Translations under genes and position numbers: made by a program
The notes under the pieces: model-generated
What the model saw: the letters and a program-made list of their open reading frames with translations, nothing else
Told to the model about the DNA's origin: nothing
The model's database searches: none
Part shown: piece after piece, positions 30,747 through 37,918 of the stretch
How positions within the stretch are numbered: the stretch's first letter is position 1
Layout of the letters: the number at the start of each line of letters is the position of its first letter
Source: Burkholderiales bacterium
GTDB taxonomy: Bacteria > Pseudomonadota > Gammaproteobacteria > Burkholderiales > Casimicrobiaceae
Assembly: GCA_025935675.1 (NCBI GenBank)
Contig: JAICUU010000007.1
Coordinates: forward strand, 1-37,918
Direction: 5' to 3'
DNA: 37,918 nt

Positions 30747-31520
30747 TCAGTCGATGACGACCTCGCGGCCGATCTCGCGCACCACCGATTGCTGGCGCCG
30801 GGACACCGGCAGCGATTCGTCGATGCCGTCGAGGATCACTTCCCAGTGCGCGTCGCCGTCGTTGTTGAGGCGCCGCTCGAAGCCGCGGATCGCCTCGCGC
30901 GCGACGAGGCAGTTGCGATGCACGCGCACGAAGCGCGCGCCGAATTCGTTCTCGAGCTTGGTCAGCGATTCCTCGAGCAGGTATTCGCGATCAGGCGTGC
31001 GGATCGTGATGTACTTGAGCTCGGCCTTGAGGTAGACGACCTCCTCGATCGGCACCAGCACGACGCGCGAGCGCTCGGTGACCGACAGGAAGCGCCGCGC
31101 GTTCGACGGCAGCTGCGCGAGGCGCTCGCCGTTGAGCGGCTTCAGCTTCGGCACCTTCTGCAGCGCCGCGAGCAGCCGCTGCACGCGCACCGGCTTGACG
31201 AGGTAGTCGACCGCGTGCACGTCGAACGCCTGCAGCGCGTGCTCGTGGAATGCCGTCGAGAAGATCACCACCGGCGGATGCGCGAGCTTGAGGAGATGCC
31301 GCGCGAGCTCGAGCCCGTCCATGTCCGGCATGTGGATGTCGGTGAGCACGAGGTCGGCCGGCGCCGAGGCGAGGAGGTCGAGCGCCTCGCGGCCCTGCGT
31401 CGCCTCGCCGACGACCACCAGCGGCAATTGCACGGCGCAGTCGTCGAGCAGCTCGCGCAGCCGTCTTCGCGCAGGCGTCTCGTCGTCGACGATGAGGATG
31501 CGTAGCGGCGTCTCGTTCAT
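30747..31520 (-). CDS. algR: LytTR-family response regulator (AlgR-like)
   Basis: [25 protein letters not shown]...VLTDIHMPDMDGLEL...VDYLVKPVRVQRLLAAL...LytTR domain FLSVTERSRVVLVPIEEVVYLKAELKYITIRTPDREYLLEESLTKLE...FVRVHRNCLV. Confidence 0.9.
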   Translation of the reverse strand: MNETPLRILIVDDETPARRRLRELLDDCAVQLPLVVVGEATQGREALDLLASAPADLVLTDIHMPDMDGLELARHLLKLAHPPVVIFSTAFHEHALQAFDVHAVDYLVKPVRVQRLLAALQKVPKLKPLNGERLAQLPSNARRFLSVTERSRVVLVPIEEVVYLKAELKYITIRTPDREYLLEESLTKLENEFGARFVRVHRNCLVAREAIRGFERRLNNDGDAHWEVILDGIDESLPVSRRQQSVVREIGREVVID

Positions 31521-32641
31521 GATCGAAGGGCTCCGGCGAGTCGAAGGCCCGCGCGGCGCGCGCCGGACGAAGGCCCGGCGTCGGCGCGCGGCGCGCGCGC
31601 TTGCGCGCGGTCGGCAGGTTGCGGTGGCGTGGCGGTGCGGTAAGGCAGTCGGATGTGGACTTCGTAAGCGTCGGCGAGCACGCGCGACTCGAGCCGCGCC
31701 TCGGCGTCGAAATGCAGCGCGAGCCGCTCGCGGATGTTGGCGATCGCCATGCGGTTGCCGCGCTGGTGGCGCGCGCCGTCCGGCTGGTAGGGATTGCGCA
31801 GGATCGCGTGCACCTCGGCGCGCGACAGGAAGATGTTGATCGAGATCGTGCCCGGCGCGCTTGAAGGCTCGATGCCGTGATAGACGGCGTTCTCGAGCAG
31901 CGGCTGCAGCAGAAGCGGCGGCACCAGCGCGTCGCCGGGCATGCTCTTGACGTTCCAGTCGACGCCGAGACGCTCGCCGAGTCGCAGCTTCTCGAGCTCG
32001 AGGTACTGGCGGCAGAGCTCGACCTCGTCGGCGAGGGGTGCCAACTCGCGGTTGTCGCGCATCAACACGCGGAAGAGATCGGCCATGTCGTGCAGCGCTT
32101 CCTCGGCGCGGCGCGGGTCGCTGCGCACCAGCGACATGACGCCGTTGATGCTGTTGAACAGGAAATGCGGGCGGATGCGCGCCTGCAGCGCCTGCAGCCG
32201 GGCCTCGCTGATCGCGGGCGACAGCGCCTTGGCGCGCAGCCGGAAGTAGCCCAGCAGCAGCAGCGTGGCGATCGCGGTGAACAGCGTGTGGGTCAGGTAG
32301 ACGGCGCCGTTTTGCGGCACCAGCGTGCCGACGAACGCCTCGATGCCGATGCCGATCGCGACGCCGATGGCGACGATCGCCGTGACCGCGGCCGGGTACG
32401 CGAGCCGCGCGAGCCAGGGTGCGAGCACCCACAGGATGGCGAGCTCGACCAGCAGGTGCGGCTCGACGACGCCGGCAAGCGTCGTCCACTCGGCGGCGAA
32501 CCCGCCGACGCCGGATGCGCGCGCGAAGCCGACGAGCGCCGCCGCGCCGTTGACGGCGAGGAGGACGCGCAGGATCGTGCCGAGGTTGCGCAGGTCCGGC
32601 AGACCCGGCTCGTCGTCGCGTTGTCTTATAATCGATCGCAT
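31517..32641 (-). CDS. algZ: LytS/AlgZ (FimS)-like sensor histidine kinase
   Basis: Several TM helices, then [43 protein letters not shown] (His_kinase family H-box) and [17 protein letters not shown]; 4-nt overlap with algR. Confidence 0.88.
   Translation of the reverse strand: MRSIIRQRDDEPGLPDLRNLGTILRVLLAVNGAAALVGFARASGVGGFAAEWTTLAGVVEPHLLVELAILWVLAPWLARLAYPAAVTAIVAIGVAIGIGIEAFVGTLVPQNGAVYLTHTLFTAIATLLLLGYFRLRAKALSPAISEARLQALQARIRPHFLFNSINGVMSLVRSDPRRAEEALHDMADLFRVLMRDNRELAPLADEVELCRQYLELEKLRLGERLGVDWNVKSMPGDALVPPLLLQPLLENAVYHGIEPSSAPGTISINIFLSRAEVHAILRNPYQPDGARHQRGNRMAIANIRERLALHFDAEARLESRVLADAYEVHIRLPYRTATPPQPADRAQARAPRADAGPSSGARRAGLRLAGALRS
32627..32632 (+). promoter_or_regulatory. Possible -10 element (TATAAT) for argH
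   Basis: cttTATAATcgatcgcATGg in the algZ/argH divergent junction; no good -35. Confidence 0.5.
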
Positions 32642-32798
32642 GGTGGTTGCCGATCGGCGTCCGCATGCAAGCATCGTGCCCGATGCGGCCGGACGCCCGG
32701 CGAGACGCCGCCAGGTGACGTTGCCCGCCTCGCTGGCCGGGTCGCCGAGGAGTGCGCGTATTGTCGGCAACGCGCGACGCATTCGCAACCCGAAGAGC

Positions 32799-34232
32799 AT
32801 GTCACAACGCGCCAAACCGGATGCCGCGACGTGGTCGGGCCGCTTCGCCGAGCCCATGTCCGAGCGCATGCAGCGCTTCAACGCGTCGATCGACGTCGAC
32901 CGCCGGCTCGCCGACGCGGACCTCGACGGCTCGCTCGCACATGCGCGGATGCTCGCCGCCGCGTCGATCATCACGGCGCAGGACCTCGCCGACATCGAGC
33001 GCGGGCTCGCGGCGATCCGCGGCGAGATCGCGCGCGGCGAGTTCGCGTTCACGCGCGACCTCGAGGACGTGCATTTCGCGATCGAGAAGCGCCTGACCGC
33101 ACTGGTCGGCGACGCCGGCAAGAAGCTGCACACCGCGCGCTCGCGCAACGACCAGGTCGCCACCGACACGCGGCTGTGGCTGCGCGGCGCGGTCGATGGC
33201 ATCGCCGCCGAGCTCCGCGCGCTGCGGCGCGCGCTCGCCGATCTCGCGCTGCGGCATGCCGCGGTGATCATGCCGGGATTCACGCACCTGCAGGTGGCGC
33301 AGCCGGTGACGTTCGGCCATCACCTGCTTGCGTACGAGGCGATGTTCGCGCGCGACAGCGCGCGGCTCGCCGATTGCCGCCGGCGCGTCAACGTGAGCCC
33401 GCTCGGCAGCGCCGCGCTCGCCGGCACGAGCTACCCGATCGACCGCCGTCGCGTCGCGCGCGACCTCGGCTTCGACGGCATCGCCGGCAACTCGCTCGAC
33501 GCCGTGTCCGATCGCGACTTCGCCGTCGAGTTCGTCTCGCTCGCAGCACTCGCGATGGTGCACCTGTCGCGCCTCGCGGAGGAGCTCGTGCTGTGGTCGA
33601 GCCCGCGCTTCGGCTTCGTCACGATCGCCGACCGCTTCTGCACCGGCAGCTCGATCATGCCGCAGAAGAAGAATCCCGACGTCGCCGAGCTGGTGCGCGG
33701 CAAGAGCGCGCGCGTCGCCGGGCACGCGATGGCGCTCCTCATGCTGATGAAGTCGCAGCCGCTCGCGTACAACAAGGACAACCAGGAGGACAAGGAGCCC
33801 TTGTTCGATACGGTCGACACGCTGGTGGACTGCCTTTCGATCGTCACCGACCTCGTCGCCACGGGCCTGGCGCCGGTGCCGGCGCGGATGCGCGCGGCGG
33901 CGCGCGAAGGCCATGCGACCGCCACCGACCTCGCCGACTACCTCGTGCGCAAAGGCCTGCCGTTTCGCGATGCGCACGAGGTCGTGGCGCGCGCGGTGCG
34001 CGCCGCCGAGGGCGCCGGCAAGGACCTCGCCGACCTGCCGATCGATGACCTCCGCGCATTCGCGGATGCGATCGACGACGACGTGTACGCGGTGCTGACG
34101 CTCGAAGGCTCGGTCGCGAGCCGCGACCACGAAGGCGGCACCGCGCCGTCGCGCGTGCGCGCCGCCGCGGAGGCGGCGCTCGCGGCGCTTGCCGCCGAAG
34201 CGTCCGGCGCAACGCCGCGCCCCGCCACCTGA
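32799..34232 (+). CDS. argH: Argininosuccinate lyase
   Basis: [37 protein letters not shown]...[21 protein letters not shown]...[21 protein letters not shown]...[21 protein letters not shown]. Confidence 0.97.
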   Translation: MSQRAKPDAATWSGRFAEPMSERMQRFNASIDVDRRLADADLDGSLAHARMLAAASIITAQDLADIERGLAAIRGEIARGEFAFTRDLEDVHFAIEKRLTALVGDAGKKLHTARSRNDQVATDTRLWLRGAVDGIAAELRALRRALADLALRHAAVIMPGFTHLQVAQPVTFGHHLLAYEAMFARDSARLADCRRRVNVSPLGSAALAGTSYPIDRRRVARDLGFDGIAGNSLDAVSDRDFAVEFVSLAALAMVHLSRLAEELVLWSSPRFGFVTIADRFCTGSSIMPQKKNPDVAELVRGKSARVAGHAMALLMLMKSQPLAYNKDNQEDKEPLFDTVDTLVDCLSIVTDLVATGLAPVPARMRAAAREGHATATDLADYLVRKGLPFRDAHEVVARAVRAAEGAGKDLADLPIDDLRAFADAIDDDVYAVLTLEGSVASRDHEGGTAPSRVRAAAEAALAALAAEASGATPRPAT

Positions 34233-34267
34233 ACCCGCAGCAACCGTTTCGAGATGAGGCTTCCACG

Positions 34268-35152
34268 ATGAGCGAAAACACCGCGCGCGACGTCGCGTTC
34301 CTCGGCCTTGGCGTCATGGGCTATCCGATGGCGGGGCACCTGGCGCGCGCCGGCCATCGCGTCACCGTCTACAACCGCCATGGCGACAAGGCGGCGAAAT
34401 GGGTCGCGGCGTACGGCGGCAAGTCGGCGGCGACGCCGGCGGCCGCCGCGCGCGGCGCCGAGGTCGTGATGATGTGCGTCGGCAACGACGACGACGTGCG
34501 CGCCGTCGCGAGCGGCAAGGACGGCGCGCTCGACGGCATGGCGGAGGACGCGATCCTCGTCGACCACACGACGGCGTCGGCGACGCTCGCGCGCGAGCTC
34601 CATGCGCGGTGCGCCGGGCGCGGCGTCGGGTTCCTCGACGCGCCGGTGTCGGGAGGCCAGGCCGGCGCCGAGAACGGCAAGCTCACGGTGATGGTCGGCG
34701 GCGACGCCGCGACGTTCGCGCGCGCCGAGGGCCTGATGGCGCACTACGGTCGCGCGGTGACGCTGCTCGGCGGGCCGGGCAGCGGCCAGCTCACCAAGAT
34801 GGTCAACCAGATCTGCATCGCCGGCCTCGTGCAGGCGCTGTCCGAAGGCATCGCGTTCGCGCAGCGCGCCGGCCTCGACGCCGAGCGCGTCCTCGACGTC
34901 ATCGGCAAGGGCGCCGCGCAATCGTGGCAGATGGAAAACCGCGGCAAGACGATGGTCGCCAACAAGTTCGACTTCGGCTTCGCCGTCGACTGGATGCGCA
35001 AGGACTTGGGCATCTGCCTCGACGAGGCGCGGCGCAACGGCGCCGCGTTGCCGGTGACGGCGATCGTCGACCAGCTGTACAGCCGCCTGCAGGCGCAAGG
35101 CGGCGGCCGCGCCGACACCTCGAGCCTCATCAAGCTGTTGCGCGACGCGTGA
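34268..35152 (+). CDS. NAD(P)-binding 3-hydroxyisobutyrate/beta-hydroxyacid dehydrogenase family protein
   Basis: FLGLGVMGYPMAGHLARAGHRVTVYNR; FLDAPVSGGQAGAENGKLTVMVGG; GQLTKMVNQICIAG. Confidence 0.94.
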   Translation: MSENTARDVAFLGLGVMGYPMAGHLARAGHRVTVYNRHGDKAAKWVAAYGGKSAATPAAAARGAEVVMMCVGNDDDVRAVASGKDGALDGMAEDAILVDHTTASATLARELHARCAGRGVGFLDAPVSGGQAGAENGKLTVMVGGDAATFARAEGLMAHYGRAVTLLGGPGSGQLTKMVNQICIAGLVQALSEGIAFAQRAGLDAERVLDVIGKGAAQSWQMENRGKTMVANKFDFGFAVDWMRKDLGICLDEARRNGAALPVTAIVDQLYSRLQAQGGGRADTSSLIKLLRDA

Positions 35153-35634
35153 GCGCGGCGAACGCGCGCGGACGCCCGCGGGCGCCGCAGCGCGCGGCAA
35201 TCCTGCTCGCCTTCACGTTCATCGTTGCGGCGGTCACGGTCGCGAGCGCAGCCGCGAACGCCGCCGTGCAATTTCGCGACGGCTGGATGCGCCCGGCCGA
35301 GGCCGGCGACCCGACGGCCGAAGCCTACGTCGACGTCGAGGCCGATGCGGCGGTGACGATCGTCGCCGTGCGAACGGGAATCGCCGAGCGCGTCGAGCTC
35401 GTCGCCCCGCCCGCGCCTTCGCGTCCGCCCGGAGCGACGTGGCGCATCGCACCCGGCCAGACGCTGCGCTTCGCGCGCAAGGGCAACGTGCTGAAGCTCC
35501 ACCGCGTCACGCGCACCGCAGCGACCGGCGACACCGTCGAGGTGACGTTCACGTTCGAGGACGCCGCCGGGCGGCGCTTCGACGCCCGCGCGCCGATCGT
35601 CGTGCGCGGCGTGCGGCCACCGGCGCCCCACTGA
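35149..35634 (+). CDS. Secreted PCuAC-like (copper chaperone fold) protein, apparently lacking the usual metal-ligand motifs
   Basis: Signal/TM then VQFRDGWMRPAEAGDPTAEAYVDVEADAAVTIVAVRTGIAERVELVAPP...WRIAPGQTLRFARKGNVLKLHRVTRTAATGDTVEVTFTFEDAAGRRFDARAPIVV; PCuAC layout. GTG start overlaps the preceding stop. Confidence 0.65.
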   Translation: MSAANARGRPRAPQRAAILLAFTFIVAAVTVASAAANAAVQFRDGWMRPAEAGDPTAEAYVDVEADAAVTIVAVRTGIAERVELVAPPAPSRPPGATWRIAPGQTLRFARKGNVLKLHRVTRTAATGDTVEVTFTFEDAAGRRFDARAPIVVRGVRPPAPH

Positions 35635-35720
35635 TTCGTCGGCACCCGCCCTGGCCCATCGAGTCGTCGGCGCTCGCCGGCGCACCGCGTCGACGGCGCC
35701 CGTCAACGTCGCGATCAGTA

Positions 35721-36173
35721 TCAGCGCATGTTCGCGCGCGGCGGCTTTGCATCGCGCGTCGCTTCGACGAGCTCGATCGTCGCCTCGATCGTCGCGGTCT
35801 TGCCGAGCATGATCGTCGCCGAGCAGTACTTTTCCTTCGACAGCCCCACGGCGCGCTCGACGGCCGCACGATCGAGGTCGTGGCCCGTCACGGTGAACCT
35901 GAGCGCGATGTGCGTGAAAACCTTGGGGTCGGTCGGCGCGCGCGTCGCGTCGGCGTCGACGACGCAATCGACGATCGTCTGGCGCGATTTGCCGAGGATC
36001 AGCACGACGTCGAACGCGGTGCAGGCGGCGGCGCCCATCAACAGCATCTCCATCGGCCGCATCCCCGCATTCCCGCCGCCGTGCTCGGGGGCGCCGTCGA
36101 TCAGCACGCGATGGCCGCTGCCGCTCTCGCCTTCGAAGCGCACGTCGCCTTGCCATCGGACGCGCGTCTTCAC
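35721..36173 (-). CDS. OsmC-family peroxiredoxin-like protein
   Basis: GAPEHGGGNAGMRPMEMLLMGAAACTAFDVVLIL...VGLSKEKYCSATIMLGKTATIEATIEL; two conserved Cys of the OsmC/YhfA family; GTG start at 36173. Confidence 0.9.
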   Translation of the reverse strand: MKTRVRWQGDVRFEGESGSGHRVLIDGAPEHGGGNAGMRPMEMLLMGAAACTAFDVVLILGKSRQTIVDCVVDADATRAPTDPKVFTHIALRFTVTGHDLDRAAVERAVGLSKEKYCSATIMLGKTATIEATIELVEATRDAKPPRANMR

Positions 36174-36230
36174 GCCAATACCACACAATAGTATGTGCTC
36201 ACACTCTCACAAGTCATTGAGAACTCGCCT

Positions 36231-36236
36231 TATAAT
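36231..36236 (+). promoter_or_regulatory. -10 element (TATAAT) of a candidate small-RNA transcription unit
   Basis: cgcctTATAATcaaaac, about 390 nt upstream of rplM; -35 weak. Confidence 0.6.
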
Positions 36237-36242
36237 CAAAAC

Positions 36243-36406
36243 AAATATGGCGCATAGGAAAGAGGGATTGGCATGTTGCGCCGCGCAATGCCATCATCAT
36301 ATCCATCCGTGGGCGCAAGGAGCCTCTCCTTCTCCGCACGGTCATTCCTCCATTCTCCTCCTATGGCGGAATCCTCACGGCGCGGTCTTCGACCGCGCTT
36401 TTTTTT
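36243..36406 (+). ncRNA. Candidate structured small RNA (~164 nt)
   Basis: Bounded by TATAAT (36231) and an intrinsic terminator (36380-36406). Contains a closing stem CGCATAGGA/TCCTATGGCG (36251-36259 with 36359-36368), hairpin ggcatgttgcgccgcgcaatgcc (36270-36292), hairpin ccgtg..aaggag-cct-ctcctt..cacgg (36307-36341) and UCCUCC motifs. Confidence 0.62.
36380..36406 (+). terminator. Intrinsic terminator ending the candidate sRNA
   Basis: gcgcggtc-ttc-gaccgcgc followed by tttttttt. Confidence 0.92.
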
Positions 36407-36507
36407 GCTCCCGCGCAATGTGCGGCGCAATGCGTGCCCGGCGACGGGCCGCCGCCGCCGCCCGTTGCCGCGCCCTCGGGCCACTCCAAGGCGGGCCTCG
36501 TCCCGCG

Positions 36508-36537
36508 TTGACCGGATTGCCGGAAACGCCCTATAAT
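36508..36537 (+). promoter_or_regulatory. sigma70-type promoter of rplM-rpsI
   Basis: TTGACC (36508-36513), 18-nt spacer, TATAAT (36532-36537). Confidence 0.85.
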
Positions 36538-36626
36538 GCAGGACTTTGCCGCGCCGGCACCCCAAGGCCGCGGCGCACCGGCCGCAGGGCGATTCCCGTC
36601 CCGGGCCGGCAACGGAACGAATCGCC

Positions 36627-37064
36627 ATGAAAACCTTTTCCGCGCGTGGCCAGGACGTGGTCCACGACTGGTACCTCGTCGACGGCACCGACAAGGTCCT
36701 CGGCCGCCTCGCCTCGCAGATCGCGCTGCGGCTGCGCGGCAAGCACAAGGCCATCTATACGCCGCACGTCGACACCGGCGACTTCATCGTCGTCACCAAC
36801 GTCGACAAGATCCGCGTCACCGGCAACAAGGCCGACGACAAGCTTTACCACCGCCACTCGGGCTACCCGGGCGGCGTCACCACGACGTCGTTCGCCAAGA
36901 TGCAGTCCCGCCACCCCGGCCGCGTGCTCGAGAAGGCGGTGCGCGGCATGCTGCCCAAGGGCCCGCTCGGCTACGCGATGCTGAAGAAGCTCAAGTACTA
37001 CGCCGGCGACACGCATCCCCACTCGGCGCAGCAGCCCAAAACGCTCGAACTCGACAGAACATGA
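36627..37064 (+). CDS. rplM: 50S ribosomal protein L13
   Basis: [56 protein letters not shown]... Confidence 0.98.
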   Translation: MKTFSARGQDVVHDWYLVDGTDKVLGRLASQIALRLRGKHKAIYTPHVDTGDFIVVTNVDKIRVTGNKADDKLYHRHSGYPGGVTTTSFAKMQSRHPGRVLEKAVRGMLPKGPLGYAMLKKLKYYAGDTHPHSAQQPKTLELDRT

Positions 37065-37453
37065 TCGGCAACTACTACTACGGCACCGGCCGCCGCAAGA
37101 CCTCGGTCGCACGGGTGTTCATCAAGCAAGGCAGCGGCAACATCGTGGTCAACGACAAGCCCGTCGACCAGTTCTTCTCGCGCGACACCGGCCGCATGGT
37201 CGTGCGCCAGCCGCTCGTGCTCACCAACCACGAGAAGACGTTCGACATCATGGTCAACGTCATCGGCGGCGGCGAGTCGGGCCAGGCCGGCGCGGTGCGT
37301 CACGGCATCACGCGCGCGCTGATCGACTACGACGCCGAGCTCAAGCCGACGCTGTCGAAGGCCGGGCTTGTCACGCGCGACGCGCGCGAGGTCGAGCGCA
37401 AGAAGGTCGGCCTCCACAAGGCGCGCCGACGCAAGCAATTCTCCAAGCGCTGA
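37061..37453 (+). CDS. rpsI: 30S ribosomal protein S9
   Basis: [39 protein letters not shown]...[25 protein letters not shown]. Confidence 0.98.
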   Translation: MIGNYYYGTGRRKTSVARVFIKQGSGNIVVNDKPVDQFFSRDTGRMVVRQPLVLTNHEKTFDIMVNVIGGGESGQAGAVRHGITRALIDYDAELKPTLSKAGLVTRDAREVERKKVGLHKARRRKQFSKR

Positions 37454-37473
37454 CGGTCCGCTTCAGCACGTCC

Positions 37474-37508
37474 GAAGGGGGGCTGCCGGCAACGGCGCCC
37501 CCTTTTTG
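37474..37508 (+). terminator. Intrinsic terminator after rpsI
   Basis: aaggggggctgccggcaacggcgccccctttttg. Confidence 0.82.
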
Positions 37509-37509
37509 T

Positions 37510-37537
37510 TTGTTTTCGCGGCAAAGCCCTGTACACT
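37510..37537 (+). promoter_or_regulatory. Probable argC promoter
   Basis: TTGTTT (37510-37515), 16-nt spacer, TACACT (37532-37537). Confidence 0.55.
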
Positions 37538-37560
37538 GCAATCTTATGACGGAGGCATAA

Positions 37561-37918
37561 TTGGCGGAGAAGCTCGCGATCGGCATCGTCGGCGGCACCG
37601 GCTACACCGGCGTCGAGCTGCTGCGCATCCTTGCCCGGCATCCGGGCGCCGAGCTGCGCGTCATCACCTCGCGCAAGGAAGCGGGGATGCCCGTCGCCCA
37701 GATGTTCCCGTCGCTGCGCCGCGTCGTCGACCTCGCGTTCAGCGATCCGGCCAAGGCGCCGCTCGCCGCGTGTGATGTCGTCTTCTTCGCGACGCCGCAC
37801 GGCGTGGCGATGAGCCAGGCGCGCGAGCTCGTCGGCGCCGGCGCGAAGATCATCGACCTCGCCGCCGACTTCCGGCTCAAGGACACGGCGACGTTCGAGC
37901 GCTGGTACAAGATGCCGC
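37561..37918 (+). CDS. argC: N-acetyl-gamma-glutamyl-phosphate reductase (ArgC), 3' part cut off by window edge
   Basis: TTG start after [50 protein letters not shown]...[13 protein letters not shown]...[12 protein letters not shown]. Confidence 0.94.
   Translation, partial: MAEKLAIGIVGGTGYTGVELLRILARHPGAELRVITSRKEAGMPVAQMFPSLRRVVDLAFSDPAKAPLAACDVVFFATPHGVAMSQARELVGAGAKIIDLAADFRLKDTATFERWYKMP

Noticed and set aside
30503-30757. 84-aa plus-strand ORF across the hairpins
   Set aside because: Coding potential arises from the repeat itself; it crosses the 3' end of algR in antisense and has no RBS or family signature.
36243-36406. Candidate sRNA considered as 6S RNA
   Set aside because: Length is similar, but I could not find the characteristic long rod with a central open bubble; it appears multi-branched with a strong terminator. 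A covariance search would settle this.
37546-37560. Mini-ORF ATG ACG GAG GCA TAA directly before argC as a leader peptide
   Set aside because: Its GGAGG is best explained as the argC Shine-Dalgarno sequence; four codons with no Arg codons give no attenuation logic.

Overview
A 37.9-kb, high-GC window that looks like an ordinary betaproteobacterial (Burkholderiales-like) chromosome. No phage, plasmid, transposase or CRISPR array is visible. From left to right: (1) the dcw division/cell-wall cluster on the minus strand (mraZ-rsmH-ftsL-ftsI-murE-murF-mraY-murD-ftsW-murG-murC-murB, with murB truncated by the window edge), preceded by a recognisable MraZ box and sigma70 promoter; (2) a small lipoprotein and tamA-tamB on the plus strand, with a palindromic repeat element carried in frame inside tamB; (3) a histidine kinase / FixJ-type regulator / secreted GlcG-HbpS-like protein / secreted ankyrin protein block; (4) tRNA-Arg(CCG), a duplicated-domain cytochrome c, a Rep/UvrD helicase, apaH, a PlsC-like acyltransferase, a glycine-zipper lipoprotein and a PfkB-family kinase; (5) AlgR/AlgZ-like LytTR two-component genes divergent from argH; (6) a 3-hydroxyisobutyrate dehydrogenase-like gene, a PCuAC-like protein, an OsmC protein, rplM-rpsI and argC (truncated). 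The signals I found most worth following up are: (a) two inverted ~80-nt hairpins at 30451-30697 with an identical 32-nt loop and stems that differ at seven positions, every one compensated in the other arm; (b) an apparently self-contained small-RNA gene upstream of rplM (about 36243-36406), with its own TATAAT box, several hairpins and an intrinsic terminator; (c) the in-frame palindromic insertion in tamB; (d) the HbpS-like/two-component/ankyrin module. Everything was read by eye. Homology calls come from motif and family recognition, not database searches.
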